Positions 1 through 9,290 of a DNA stretch of 50,332 bases are shown one piece after another; the first letter of the stretch is position 1; every line of letters begins with the position of its first letter. The translations under genes were made by a program, and so were the position numbers. The stretch is from Saprospiraceae bacterium (GTDB lineage: Bacteria > Bacteroidota > Bacteroidia > Chitinophagales > Saprospiraceae), in NCBI GenBank assembly GCA_020628645.1, contig JAHDES010000045.1, positions 1 through 50,332 on the forward strand, given 5' to 3'. The notes beneath the pieces were generated by a model, which saw only the letters and a list, made by a program, of their open reading frames with translations, did not search any database and had not been told where the DNA came from.

Positions 1-53
1 ATTTGATACTTCCTTTTTTATTTTGCAACTAACTTTAAAAGTTACCGAACTAT

Positions 54-184
54 TGTTAATTAATTGGGCAAAAAAATGATTTTCTGAAATGGGCAAAAAT
101 ACCGACAGTATGGAGGTTTTTAGACCTTTTTGGGAAATCTTAAAGGATTTTTTCCTGCCCGATTAATCCCTTAAAACTACTTAA
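54..184. repeat. 131-bp intergenic repeat, copy A
   Basis: This 131-bp stretch matches 4875-5005 along its whole length in the same orientation, with about ten substitutions and compensating one-base shifts in the A and T runs. Each copy has inverted ends: ATTAATTGGGCA near the left and TGCCCGATTAAT near the right, which pair with a single G-U wobble. Inside lie a second GGGCAAAAA block and a GGTTTTTAG motif. It carries no ORF. The rest of 1-262 is AT-rich upstream DNA of the first gene with nothing else recognisable. It could be a small non-autonomous mobile element or a structured RNA repeat. Confidence 0.85.
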
Positions 185-262
185 ACTGCAATAGAAAGAC
201 ATTGTTTTCTTAAAAGTCATGTTCTTTTAGGAGATTATTTCATTTTCAAAACAATACTTTTT

Positions 263-1963
263 ATGCGAAAAATTCTACTTCTTTCGTCCTTACTTTTCTT
301 GGTTTTTATTTTTTCTAATACTGGAATAAAAGCGCAATCTCAAGCTCCCCGTGCTATGGCGGAGTGGGAGGAATTAGATGCAATTGTGATAAGTTGGTTG
401 AATTCAAGTATTGTACATCCAATTTATACTGAAATTGTTCGTCATGCAAAAGAAGAAGTGAAAGTGTACATCATGGTCAAAAATATGGGCGATTTGAGTA
501 CAGCCCGAAATCAATTATTAAATGCTTCTATTGAACTTGATGATTCCATTGAATTTGTATTGTATGAGTATGACCAACTTTGGGTACGAGATTACGGGCC
601 CATTACGGTTTATCAAAATGATGTAGGTGCTATTGAATGGGTCGATTGGATATATGATCGTTTTGATCGAATGTTAGATGATGAAATGAATACTTTTCTA
701 AGTGAACAACTCAATATTCCCATTCAAGCTGATCCATTGAATGAAAATCAATTTGTTGGAGCCTCTGGAAATTTTGTAACAGATGGCTTGGGTACTGCTT
801 TTTCATCGAAAGAAATTTTGCATACTAATGCAGCAGGATTTTATCCTAATCATGCTTTAACGGAAGCTGATATAGATCAAATTATGAAGCGAACGATGAA
901 TATTGATGAGTATTTTTTCATGGAAACACTTCCCAATGACTCCATTCATCACATTGATATGCACATGAAATTAGTCGATGAAGAAACTATATTGGTGAGC
1001 GATTTCCCAGTAGATCAATCGGATGGGCCTGTTTTATGGAAAAATATAGATTCTTTAATCAAAAATGTACCGACTTATTTTGGAGAAGAATTTAATATTA
1101 TCAAACTGCCCATGCCCACCAATTTTTTGGGGCAATATCCAAATGTCAATAGCTCAGCTTCCAAATATTTTGCCTATTCAAATTCAATTTTTATTAATAA
1201 AACCATCTTAGTTCCTACTTATGGAGTGGATGAAGATGAAATGGCATTGGAGGTGTACAAAACAAATTTTCCAGGTTATAAAGTCGAGGGAATCGATTGC
1301 TATAGTTTAATAGATTTTTATGGCGCGATTCATTGTATTGTAAAAGAAATTGGAAGCCGAGATCCGCTTTGGATTGCTCTAAACCCTATTAATGATTTTG
1401 GAGATAATCCTGAAGAAGGCTACTTCTTAGAAACCATTATCAAGCATCAATCTGGAATTGAATCCGCTAAGGTTTGGTATCGTTTGACAGGAGAGATAGC
1501 ATACAAAAGTGTAGACTTGACCTTAGATAATCCCGAAGAAGGAAGATGGACAAGCTATATCCCTCAGCAAGAAGATTTTAGTACAATTGAATATTATGTA
1601 GAAGCTACAAGTGTATCAGGGAAAACGCAAGTTCGTCCCTTACCTGCACCTGAAGCCTATCTGGATTTTTCGGTAGAAGGAGAGGTGCGTATCACTGAGA
1701 TTACAACTCCCTCCGTCGCTTTACTTTATCCCAACCCTACAAGAAGTCAAGCTGTTTTGAAGTTAGCATGTTTACAAAAAGAAGCTATTCAAATTAATTT
1801 GAAGCATCAAAATGGACAAGAAATTCGCTCTTTTTTTAAAGGAAAATTAGAAAGTGGGGAACATGAGATTCTATTAGATACGAATGAATTACCGTCTTCC
1901 ATTTATTGGGTAGAAATAAAAGTGGGCAACCAAACTTATAGTCAGAAATTAGTGATTCAGTAA
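263..1963 (+). CDS. Secreted peptidylarginine deiminase-like protein (PAD_porph family) with T9SS sorting domain
   Basis: It is a predicted guanidino-group hydrolase that converts arginine-type guanidines to ureido groups plus ammonia, acting outside the cell. A signal peptide (1-24) is followed by the deiminase fold (about 28-370), an Ig-like domain (about 375-475) and a T9SS type A sorting domain (about 490-566, starting around LLYPNP). Family catalytic residues are visible: W107 and RD at 109-110, the GASGNFVTDG loop (166-175), H230 and D232 in HHIDMH, N307 and nucleophile C358 in AIHCIV. The length and three-part layout match the Porphyromonas gingivalis PPAD enzyme better than cytoplasmic agmatine deiminase, which is near 350-370 residues without signal or sorting domains. 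R133 falls where PPAD has Arg152, but the second specificity arginine (Arg154) aligns with D135. The enzyme class is well supported; the physiological substrate is unknown. Confidence 0.85.
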   Translation: MRKILLLSSLLFLVFIFSNTGIKAQSQAPRAMAEWEELDAIVISWLNSSIVHPIYTEIVRHAKEEVKVYIMVKNMGDLSTARNQLLNASIELDDSIEFVLYEYDQLWVRDYGPITVYQNDVGAIEWVDWIYDRFDRMLDDEMNTFLSEQLNIPIQADPLNENQFVGASGNFVTDGLGTAFSSKEILHTNAAGFYPNHALTEADIDQIMKRTMNIDEYFFMETLPNDSIHHIDMHMKLVDEETILVSDFPVDQSDGPVLWKNIDSLIKNVPTYFGEEFNIIKLPMPTNFLGQYPNVNSSASKYFAYSNSIFINKTILVPTYGVDEDEMALEVYKTNFPGYKVEGIDCYSLIDFYGAIHCIVKEIGSRDPLWIALNPINDFGDNPEEGYFLETIIKHQSGIESAKVWYRLTGEIAYKSVDLTLDNPEEGRWTSYIPQQEDFSTIEYYVEATSVSGKTQVRPLPAPEAYLDFSVEGEVRITEITTPSVALLYPNPTRSQAVLKLACLQKEAIQINLKHQNGQEIRSFFKGKLESGEHEILLDTNELPSSIYWVEIKVGNQTYSQKLVIQ

Positions 1964-1974
1964 ATTAGAAGTAC

Positions 1975-3477
1975 TTATTTTACTAATAGACTATCTAACT
2001 TTTTTTGTTTTACCAATTGTAAATAAGCGAAGCTATAGAATTTATACAAAAAAACAACTTTTTGGTAAAATTCAGTATCAAAATCACAATTATCAAGTAC
2101 GCGTTTCATTGCAGAATTTATTAAACCAGGATTAGTATCATTGATAATATCCGTTTTAAATGTATTTACAATTTGAGAAAAAGGGTATTTAGGATATCGT
2201 GTTATTAGATCGGCATATTTTATCTGTAAATGCTTACAAGTAGCGATTAATTTTGGAGATACAGTGGTAGCATCTTGTACAATAATGTTTTTATCAAGTA
2301 AAATAGTTGCTATTTGGGAAAGAAGTAAAGTGTCCAAGTTATAAATTTTCATTCCATTATTCATGGAAAAATTGTAATACAAGGTTTTTTTATCATCAAT
2401 TTCATCAAGCATTCCTGATAGGAAATAGGCTTCCATATCCTTAATGACTTTTTTTAGTTTAATGTCAGACAAAGCTTGCTTTAAATACTTGTTCGCATAA
2501 CGTTCAGCTTCCACAAAAAAGGGTTTAATTTCCTTATTAGTAAGTGGTATAGTGTCTGTAAAAAAAGGAATATCTAAGTTGATTTGATAATAGCCCAACC
2601 GACCTTTATTAGTTATTAATTCATAAAGAAAATCCCTCTCTTTGGAAATGCTGATTGAATTATACTTGGGTTCTGTTAGCTTATTTTTATAGTTTACAAA
2701 ACCCCAGAGGTCATTCTTTCTATACCAAATTAGAGGGTTTGTATGTCCATATTGCGACCTATAGACAAATTTTATTTCATCATATTCAGGATTAGAAAGA
2801 AGGATTGGTTTACTATTACCCAGTTCAGCGACGCCTTTTTTGCCATCTCGATATAAAACAAAACATTGATTACTATAAGGATGAATAGAGTCATACTCCA
2901 CTGGAATGATGACTTTCCCATTTTGCACAACTCCCCATTTATTCGTCTTTTTTATGAGAAAGTTTTTTCTATTGTCATAAATTTTATAGATGTCCTTATA
3001 CCCTAACTCTTCATATATTTTTTTCCATCGACCAGTTGTAAGAGGAAAAGAAGAGACTTCTAAAGGTATTTTATCTGAATAATGATTAGGTGGAACGTTT
3101 GGGGGTTGATAAAGTGAATCTTGGACTATAGTATTCTTAGTATCTATGACAAAACGCTCACCGCCTTTACTGACCAAAGCATAAGCTGCATTGAAGTCTG
3201 TAGCTTCATCATACATAGGAGCAATAACTTCCTCTCCATATTCATTTATAAAGCCGTATTTGCCATCTGCTTTTATTCGAGCTAAAGAGAAATCAATAAA
3301 GTCGGGCGAAAATTGGTCATCAAATAGTCGAACTTCTTCATATTTTGGCTCGACTATCATTTCTACGAAAAAATTAGCTACCCCCCATTGATCTATAAAA
3401 CGATAAGGAATTAAAGTTCGTTGTCCAAATAGCGGTATACTTAAAATAAATGCTAAGAGGAATAGCTGAATTCTCAT
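1975..3477 (-). CDS. WG-repeat protein, exported
   Basis: An N-terminal hydrophobic signal (about 1-19, ending near LFGQ) is followed by WG (KWG) repeats: FIDQWGVANF, GKYGFINEYGEEVIAPMYDE, KWGVVQNGKVIIPVEYDSI and LWGFVNYKNKLTEPKYNSI. The repeats occupy roughly residues 27-290. The C-terminal 200 residues are helical and lysine-rich with no recognised domain. WG repeats are short beta units without a defined activity, so no reaction can be assigned. It converges with the deiminase gene upstream, with 11 bases between the stops, and shares its direction with the aminotransferase gene. The exported location is inferred from the signal peptide only. Confidence 0.7.
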   Translation of the reverse strand: MRIQLFLLAFILSIPLFGQRTLIPYRFIDQWGVANFFVEMIVEPKYEEVRLFDDQFSPDFIDFSLARIKADGKYGFINEYGEEVIAPMYDEATDFNAAYALVSKGGERFVIDTKNTIVQDSLYQPPNVPPNHYSDKIPLEVSSFPLTTGRWKKIYEELGYKDIYKIYDNRKNFLIKKTNKWGVVQNGKVIIPVEYDSIHPYSNQCFVLYRDGKKGVAELGNSKPILLSNPEYDEIKFVYRSQYGHTNPLIWYRKNDLWGFVNYKNKLTEPKYNSISISKERDFLYELITNKGRLGYYQINLDIPFFTDTIPLTNKEIKPFFVEAERYANKYLKQALSDIKLKKVIKDMEAYFLSGMLDEIDDKKTLYYNFSMNNGMKIYNLDTLLLSQIATILLDKNIIVQDATTVSPKLIATCKHLQIKYADLITRYPKYPFSQIVNTFKTDIINDTNPGLINSAMKRVLDNCDFDTEFYQKVVFLYKFYSFAYLQLVKQKKLDSLLVK

Positions 3478-3516
3478 TGTATATTTTCCCTTTTTTTATA
3501 ACGGATGAACGACAGA

Positions 3517-4803
3517 TTATCGCTCAAAAGTGCTTACTGTAAGCTCTATGATACGACAACAATCCAATAATTGTTCTTCCGTCATGACTAAAGGAGGTGC
3601 GAAACGGATAATATTACCATGTGTAGGTTTTGCTAATAAACCATTTTCTTTGAGAGCCACACAAATATCCCAAGCGGTTGAACTATCAGGTGTATCATTG
3701 ATCACAATAGCATTGAGTAAACCTCTACCGCGCACCAAACTCACAATATTTAGTTTGTCCACCATTTTTTGCATTTCCGAACGGAATAATTCACCCAAAC
3801 GGCGCGCATTTTGCGCTAGTTTTTCATCTTTTACCACTTCCAAAGCTTCAATAGCGACGGCACAAGCCAATGGATTTCCACCAAAAGTACTTCCATGTTG
3901 GCCCGGTTTGATCACATTCATTACTTCATCATCTGCTAAAACGGCTGAAACAGGATAGACACCCCCAGAAAGGGCTTTTCCTAAAATCAAAATATCAGGT
4001 TTAACATAAGTAGCTGCCTGACGCTCACAACTTCCTTGACAAGTACAATTGCCACAAGAAGCTAATAAACTCCCTGTACGCGCAATTCCAGTTTGAATTT
4101 CATCGGCAATAAATAGCACTTTATTTTCTCGACAGACGGCTGCTGCATTTGCCATAAAATCATCTGCTGGTGTATTTACCCCTGCTTCTCCTTGAATGGG
4201 TTCTACTAAGAAACCAGCTACATTATCACCATTTGCAGCAATGGCATCTTTTAAAGCATCAATATTATTATAGTCAATACTGACAAAACCTGGTGTATAG
4301 GGGCCAAAATTTCCTCTTGCATCTGGATCGGAAGAAAATGAAATAATAGTAGTTGTTCGCCCATGAAAGTTTTGACCCGCTACTATGATGACTGCTTTTC
4401 CATTTTCAATTCCTTTTTTCTCATAACCCCATTTACGACACAATTTTATAGCCGTCTCTACGCCTTCAGCTCCTGTATTCATGGGAAGTACCTTATCAAA
4501 ACCAAAATAGTTAGTCAGATACTGCTCATATTTTCCTAATCGATCATTGTAAAAAGCCCTTGAAGTCAGGGTCAATTGTTGGGCTTGCGTACTTAATGCA
4601 TTGATGATACGAGGATGGCAATGCCCTTGATTAACAGCAGAATAAGCAGAAAGGAAATCATAGTATTTTTTTCCTTCTACATCCCAAACATACACGCCTT
4701 CGCCTTTGGCTAATACAACTGGTAAAGGATGATAATTATGCGCACCATATTTATCTTCTAATTGCATTAACTCTTGTGAGTTGGAAACATGATCTTTTAC
4801 CAT
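3517..4803 (-). CDS. rocD: Ornithine--oxo-acid aminotransferase
   Basis: This PLP enzyme transfers the delta-amino group of ornithine to 2-oxoglutarate, giving glutamate semialdehyde, and links arginine to proline metabolism in the cytoplasm. Class III aminotransferase motifs are present: the N-terminal [21 protein letters not shown], the FIADEIQTG segment with D234, and [11 protein letters not shown] with the PLP lysine K276. The length of 428 residues is typical. It carries a short insert between ARTGSLLA and YVKPDILI with four cysteines (C250, C253, C255, C259) that ordinary ornithine aminotransferases such as the human enzyme lack. The direction and start are clear. A secreted arginine-modifying enzyme lies two genes away, but there is no evidence of a shared operon. 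Confidence 0.9.
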   Translation of the reverse strand: MVKDHVSNSQELMQLEDKYGAHNYHPLPVVLAKGEGVYVWDVEGKKYYDFLSAYSAVNQGHCHPRIINALSTQAQQLTLTSRAFYNDRLGKYEQYLTNYFGFDKVLPMNTGAEGVETAIKLCRKWGYEKKGIENGKAVIIVAGQNFHGRTTTIISFSSDPDARGNFGPYTPGFVSIDYNNIDALKDAIAANGDNVAGFLVEPIQGEAGVNTPADDFMANAAAVCRENKVLFIADEIQTGIARTGSLLASCGNCTCQGSCERQAATYVKPDILILGKALSGGVYPVSAVLADDEVMNVIKPGQHGSTFGGNPLACAVAIEALEVVKDEKLAQNARRLGELFRSEMQKMVDKLNIVSLVRGRGLLNAIVINDTPDSSTAWDICVALKENGLLAKPTHGNIIRFAPPLVMTEEQLLDCCRIIELTVSTFER

Positions 4804-4874
4804 GATTTTGAGATTTATTTGATTAGAAATACAATTTTATTTACGGGATAAATAGAAATAAGTTAAGTAAGGGG

Positions 4875-5005
4875 TGTTAATTAATTGGGCAAAAAAAATG
4901 GTTTTCTGAAATGGGCAAAAATACCGACAACATGGAGGTTTTTAGCCCTTTTTGGGAAATCTTTAGGGATTTTTTCTGCCCGATTAATCCCCTAAAACTA
5001 CTTAA
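4875..5005. repeat. 131-bp intergenic repeat, copy B
   Basis: This is the second copy of the element at 54-184, equal in length and in the same orientation, with the same inverted ends (ATTAATTGGGCA and TGCCCGATTAAT). It lies in the 336-bp gap between the minus-strand starts and ends of rocD and ald. The remainder of that gap (5006-5139) has no ORF. TTAAGTAGT-CAGT at 5002-5014 can pair imperfectly with ACTG and ACTACTTAA at 5127-5143, the latter overlapping the ald stop. Confidence 0.85.
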
Positions 5006-5139
5006 GTAGTCAGTCAAAATTACTTGTGCAAAAAAACTGCCGTCATAAAAAGAGTAAATAACTGATTGAAAAGAAGTTATGCACGATTTTTTTGGCGGAT
5101 TACTAGATTTATTTTGTACTAATTTTACTGACGAACTAC

Positions 5140-6258
5140 TTAATGGCCAATATAATCATCTACATCGAAATAGTCCATATCAAAAGCGTCTGCTACACCT
5201 TTATAGACTACATCTCCTTTGATTACATTCAAACCTAGTTTCAATGGATTATTCTCGCGACATGCTTTTTGCCAACCTTTATCCGCTAATTGCACAGCAT
5301 AGGGGAGTGTGGCATTTGTAAGTGCAATCGTAGAAGTGTAAGGAACGGCACCAGGCATATTGGCGACGCAATAATGTACGACATCATCAATAATAAAAGT
5401 TGGATCTTCGTGTGTAGTTGGTTTACAGGTTTCAATACAACCTCCTTGATCTACAGCTACATCTACTAATACGGTTCCTGCTCGCATTTCTTTAAGCATG
5501 GGTCGAGAGATTAATTTAGGAGCTTTTGCCCCTGGTATTAATACGGCTCCAACAATCAAATCATGATTTTTGATAAGTCTTCGAATGTTAAACTCATTCG
5601 AGTAAAGCGTGGTCACATTTGCTGGCATGACATCTGCCAAATAGCGTAAACGATTAAGGTTTATATCTAAAATCGTAACTTGAGCTCCCAATCCTGCCGC
5701 CATTTTTGCGGCCTGTGTTCCTACGATTCCTCCGCCTAAGACTAATACTTTTCCAGGAGGTACGCCAGGTACTCCGCCTAATAACACTCCTCTTCCTTTA
5801 ACAGGTTTTTCTAAAAATTTTGCGCCTTGCTGGATCGCCATACGACCAGCGACTTCTGACATAGGAATTAATAATGGAAGAGAACGGTCAGCTAATTCTA
5901 CGGTTTCGTAGGCAAGACAAACAGCTTCACTTTTTATCATAGCTTCTGTCAAAGGTCGATGTGAAGCAAAATGAAAATAAGTAAATAAAAGTTGATCTTT
6001 TTTAACGAGATCGTATTCTGATTCAATAGGTTCTTTGACCTTCATGATCATTTCAGCAATCTCGTAGGTCGATTCAATGTCGGGTAGCATTTTCGCGCCT
6101 ACTTCGATATAATCTGAATCTTGAAAACCGCTTCCCATTCCTGCACTATTTTGTACATAAACGGTATGTCCTCTTTTGACTAATTCAAATGCGCCAGCGG
6201 GTGTGAGTGCAACACGATTTTCGTTATTTTTAATTTCTTTTGGTACACCAATTATCAT
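5140..6258 (-). CDS. ald: Alanine dehydrogenase
   Basis: This enzyme catalyses the NAD-dependent, reversible oxidative deamination of L-alanine to pyruvate and ammonia in the cytoplasm. The family opening MIIGVPKEIKNNENRVALTP is intact, and the residues known for the Mycobacterium enzyme fall at the same numbers: R15, K75, H96 and D270. The NAD-binding glycine motif GGGIVG is at 175-180. The 372-residue length is standard. It is a monocistronic-looking minus-strand gene, with a TATATTTG box about 40 bases upstream of its ATG. No anomalies were seen. Confidence 0.95.
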   Translation of the reverse strand: MIIGVPKEIKNNENRVALTPAGAFELVKRGHTVYVQNSAGMGSGFQDSDYIEVGAKMLPDIESTYEIAEMIMKVKEPIESEYDLVKKDQLLFTYFHFASHRPLTEAMIKSEAVCLAYETVELADRSLPLLIPMSEVAGRMAIQQGAKFLEKPVKGRGVLLGGVPGVPPGKVLVLGGGIVGTQAAKMAAGLGAQVTILDINLNRLRYLADVMPANVTTLYSNEFNIRRLIKNHDLIVGAVLIPGAKAPKLISRPMLKEMRAGTVLVDVAVDQGGCIETCKPTTHEDPTFIIDDVVHYCVANMPGAVPYTSTIALTNATLPYAVQLADKGWQKACRENNPLKLGLNVIKGDVVYKGVADAFDMDYFDVDDYIGH

Positions 6259-6298
6259 GGTTTCCTCAATTTTTGGTTAGGTGAATTGTTTTGCGAAG

Positions 6299-6306
6299 CA
6301 AATATA
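6299..6306 (-). promoter_or_regulatory. Candidate -7 box for ald
   Basis: The minus strand reads TATATTTG, matching the Bacteroidota TAnnTTTG element, about 40 bases before the ald ATG. I found no TTG at the expected 19-21 base distance, so this is only a partial promoter match. Confidence 0.3.
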
Positions 6307-6414
6307 GGATTATTCAACTAAAGCGTTTAGGATTTGACTAATTTTGATGATGATTTTATTTAGCTTTACGCAAAAGTTGATTATTAAAAAATAGAAATTT
6401 AAATCTTTCTAAAT

Positions 6415-6837
6415 ATGGATGTGAAAGTGCATTTAAAACGAAAAAATAATGCCATGCATTTTGAAGCTATAAATGCGACTGGTAATACGATGCAAATGGA
6501 TGGTAGTCCAGATATTGGTGGCGAAAACAAAGGAGTACGTCCCATGGAAATGCTTTTGATGGGTGTTGCGGGTTGTAGTGGTATAGATGTCGTGATGATA
6601 CTAAATAAAATGCGCCAAACGATTGATGATATGGAAATTGATGTTGTTGCTAAACGGGTAAAAGCAGATACCTATTCTTATTACGAATCTATCCATATAA
6701 ATTTCATTTTGTATGGAGATATTGACCCCAAAAAAGCACAGCGAGCAGTTGATTTGTCCTTAGAAAAATATTGTTCCGTGTCAAAAATTCTAGAAAAATC
6801 AGCTAAAATAACAGGTGGAGTGGAGATTAGAACTTAA
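6415..6837 (+). CDS. OsmC/Ohr family protein
   Basis: This is a small cytoplasmic protein of the OsmC fold, a family that reduces organic peroxides through a cysteine pair. Both family cysteines are present: C54 in GVAGCSGIDVV and C120 in EKYCSVSKIL. The length of 140 residues is typical of the short OsmC branch. Members of this branch are often annotated only as OsmC family because not all are proven peroxidases. The ATG follows an AT-rich leader and the gene converges with the minus-strand LOG gene 23 bases downstream. Confidence 0.88.
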   Translation: MDVKVHLKRKNNAMHFEAINATGNTMQMDGSPDIGGENKGVRPMEMLLMGVAGCSGIDVVMILNKMRQTIDDMEIDVVAKRVKADTYSYYESIHINFILYGDIDPKKAQRAVDLSLEKYCSVSKILEKSAKITGGVEIRT

Positions 6838-6860
6838 ATATTTGTACTGATAAAAAAATA

Positions 6861-8024
6861 CTAGATACGATACAAATCAGCTTGATAGGACAAAATACGG
6901 CGAATGACTTCTTCTTCATTATCAGTTAAAGCCAATAATTCACCATAGAGTTTTCCTTTGGCAACTTTTTGAAGGAGTTTCCAAACGGGTCGCTCTTTCG
7001 TCCATCTTTTTGTTCCAAATAAGATCATAGGAGAGACATATTCCATCGAACCATAATGATTTTGACAGGCATCTTGAAAAATTTCTTGGGTCGTACCTGC
7101 ACTACCTGGTGCGAAGATGACGCCGTAAGTGGCGATAGCTAATAGCCCTTCTTCGCGCACGCTATTGGCAAAATACTTGGCAATATGAGTAGCAAAAGGG
7201 GCGGGTGGTTCATGTCCATACAACCAAGTAGGGATACCAATACTTTTGCTCTTTTGTTTTTTACCCTTCGGAATGGGGTACTTTTTCATCACCTTTAAAG
7301 CTCGGGCTAACCAATCTGGATCATTATATTCTTTGCCTTTTTTTGCTCCTTTTGGGCGTATTTTTATCTCATTTAAGGCAGCAATCATATCTTCATATGA
7401 TCGTTCAGCGAAATATGCGCCAAAATGAGTAGCTTCCATCGCCCCTGGGCCACCACCTGTAACTAAAAGAAATCCTTTTTGGGTAAGAATTCTTGCAATA
7501 TGAGCAATTTTTAAATAAAAAGGATCAGATCGTTCCATCCCATGTCCACCCATAATAGCAACCACTTTCTCTCCACGAATGGCATCTTCTAAAGCTTCGG
7601 TAATACTATGATCGTGTAAGCGACGAAATAAACTCGTTTGAATAGAAGAGGGCTTATCTTTTCCTTGTTGCAAATACTCTGAATAAATTTGATAATCAAA
7701 AGTGCTATGATAGCCGTTCTCAAGTGAACTATCAAAGCCTTTAAATAACTCCTTGGCGGTATATAATTTTGCTCGGTGAAGCTGAAATTTAACTTTATCA
7801 CTTTCCAAAATGACCATTGCGCCCTGCCTCACCAAATGTCCTGCTAGATCATCACTCATTCTACATCCTAAAAAAAGACAGTCTGACGAATCTTTTTGAT
7901 GGAGTTCTTCCTCTAATGATGTAAGATCAAGACTTTGTACAGCAACAGCTTTTTTCTTATTAGAACCTAACCATTTTTTAAACGATGGAATTGTATCAAT
8001 TTCCTGCATAGTATTTATTTTCAC
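6861..8024 (-). CDS. LOG-family (TIGR00730-type Rossmann) protein
   Basis: The C-terminal two thirds carry a LOG-type nucleotide-binding fold: VVAIMGGHGMERSDP, then LLVTGGGPGAMEATHFGA, then the family signature variant PGSAGTTQEIFQDA. LOG proteins release the base or ribose-5-phosphate from nucleoside monophosphates, including cytokinin nucleotides. The canonical signature is PGGxGTxxE; here the second glycine is serine and the spacing residue alanine. The protein is about twice the usual LOG length because of a 145-residue N-terminal extension of unknown role. A second in-frame ATG at codon 6 is also possible as start. Substrate and activity are unproven. Confidence 0.75.
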   Translation of the reverse strand: MKINTMQEIDTIPSFKKWLGSNKKKAVAVQSLDLTSLEEELHQKDSSDCLFLGCRMSDDLAGHLVRQGAMVILESDKVKFQLHRAKLYTAKELFKGFDSSLENGYHSTFDYQIYSEYLQQGKDKPSSIQTSLFRRLHDHSITEALEDAIRGEKVVAIMGGHGMERSDPFYLKIAHIARILTQKGFLLVTGGGPGAMEATHFGAYFAERSYEDMIAALNEIKIRPKGAKKGKEYNDPDWLARALKVMKKYPIPKGKKQKSKSIGIPTWLYGHEPPAPFATHIAKYFANSVREEGLLAIATYGVIFAPGSAGTTQEIFQDACQNHYGSMEYVSPMILFGTKRWTKERPVWKLLQKVAKGKLYGELLALTDNEEEVIRRILSYQADLYRI

Positions 8025-8130
8025 TTTTTTCAGAAAAATGTAAACATTTTGATAGTTCTGTTTATTTTAATGAATATTTGGTAGCAATATAATCAAACTG
8101 TTTGTATATTTACAAAAAATCAGATGTACG

Positions 8131-8949
8131 ATGGAAGCTTTTTTAGCCTTTTTTGAAAACCTCACTTCTCTCCAAAAATTAGCTTGGATTTTTATTTGTT
8201 TGTCTATTAGTTGGATACTTGAAGCTGGTATCCCTTTACTACAAATGAATTATAAAAAATGGCGTCATGCAGGTGTCAATATGGTTTTCTTAGTAACTTC
8301 CATGTTGATCAATGTATTATTTGGTTTGGCTACAGTAGGTATTTTTGCATGGATTATGAGTTCTCAATTTGGATTTTTACATCTCTTTGAAGCTCCTGTG
8401 TGGTTAGAATTGTTAATAGCCATTATGTTTTTAGATTTTATAGCTCAGTATGTAGCGCATTATTTATTGCATCGGGTGAAATGGATGTGGAAATTTCATA
8501 TGGTGCATCATAGCGATACACATGTAGATGCGACGACAGGAACACGACATCATCCAGGCGATTATATGATTCGTGAGACGTTCTCTTTGGCTGCTATTAT
8601 TATCAGTGGGATGCCATTTGCATATTATATTGTTTATCGAATTACGAGTATTTTATTTACCTATTTCAGCCACGCGAATATTATTCTTCCAAGTTGGTTA
8701 GATCGGGGGTTAAATTTGATTTTTGTCACACCTAATATGCATAAGTTTCATCATCATTTTGAGCGTCCCTGGACGGATACGAATTTTGGAAATATCTTTT
8801 CTATTTGGGATCGAATGTTTGGAACATTAGTCTATGATGACCCTCGGAAAGTGCGTTATGGATTAGATATTTTGAGTGATGATAAAGACGAAGATATTAT
8901 CTACCAATTCAAAGTACCTTTTGATAATACCATCAAAACTGATTATTAG
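8131..8949 (+). CDS. Sterol desaturase / fatty acid hydroxylase superfamily membrane protein
   Basis: This is an integral membrane di-iron oxygenase-type protein (PF04116-like). It has hydrophobic segments around 13-35, 50-76, 90-112 and 150-180. The histidine clusters that bind the iron pair are all visible: H110-YLL-H114, H123-MV-H126-H127, H131, H140-H141, and H204-KF-H207-H208-H209. The family hydroxylates or desaturates lipids, sterols or carotenoids at the membrane. The substrate cannot be read from the sequence. The gene stands alone between the LOG gene and a gene-poor gap. Confidence 0.85.
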   Translation: MEAFLAFFENLTSLQKLAWIFICLSISWILEAGIPLLQMNYKKWRHAGVNMVFLVTSMLINVLFGLATVGIFAWIMSSQFGFLHLFEAPVWLELLIAIMFLDFIAQYVAHYLLHRVKWMWKFHMVHHSDTHVDATTGTRHHPGDYMIRETFSLAAIIISGMPFAYYIVYRITSILFTYFSHANIILPSWLDRGLNLIFVTPNMHKFHHHFERPWTDTNFGNIFSIWDRMFGTLVYDDPRKVRYGLDILSDDKDEDIIYQFKVPFDNTIKTDY

Positions 8950-9191
8950 TAGTCCTTTTCTCTTCTAAACGTTGGTTAATTTCTTCTAATTCAAAAAGCA
9001 ATATTAAAAATAGTTGATCTGCTATTTTTATATCCTCTTTATTACTAATCATTTGTAGGTACTTCTTGATAAATTTTACTCTTTCTTTCCTTTAGATGAT
9101 CTGTTGGTTTTTCTATTTCTATTTAAATTCTGTTCTGAATTTATAAAGAGATAGCGATCATTTCCCTTCCTTTAGGTGTAGAAAAATCCAT
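8933..9191 (-). pseudogene. Possible decayed or unannotated small minus-strand ORF in the 8950-9290 gap
   Basis: The 341-bp gap holds protein-like minus-strand fragments in shifted frames. One begins at an ATG at 9191 and reads MDFSTPKGREMIAISL before a stop. Another starts at an ATG at 9052 and runs 39 codons to a TGA at 8933, overlapping the end of the hydroxylase gene; it is rich in alternating charged and leucine residues (KIADQLFLILLFELEEINQ). The fragments look like one short gene broken by frameshifts. This is a weak call: AT-rich non-coding DNA can look like this, and the 39-codon part could be an intact small gene. Confidence 0.25.
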
Positions 9192-9290
9192 CCTATTAAA
9201 AAATTATGATAAAAAAGGTAGGGTAAAATTTGCACTACTGGTTATAAGATAAAAGCAATTTATTTCATCCTTTTAACCAGTTAGTCCAAT

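Noticed and set aside
3530-3958. Plus-strand ORF of 142 codons inside rocD
   Set aside because: Antisense to a well-conserved aminotransferase; composition is that of a shadow frame.
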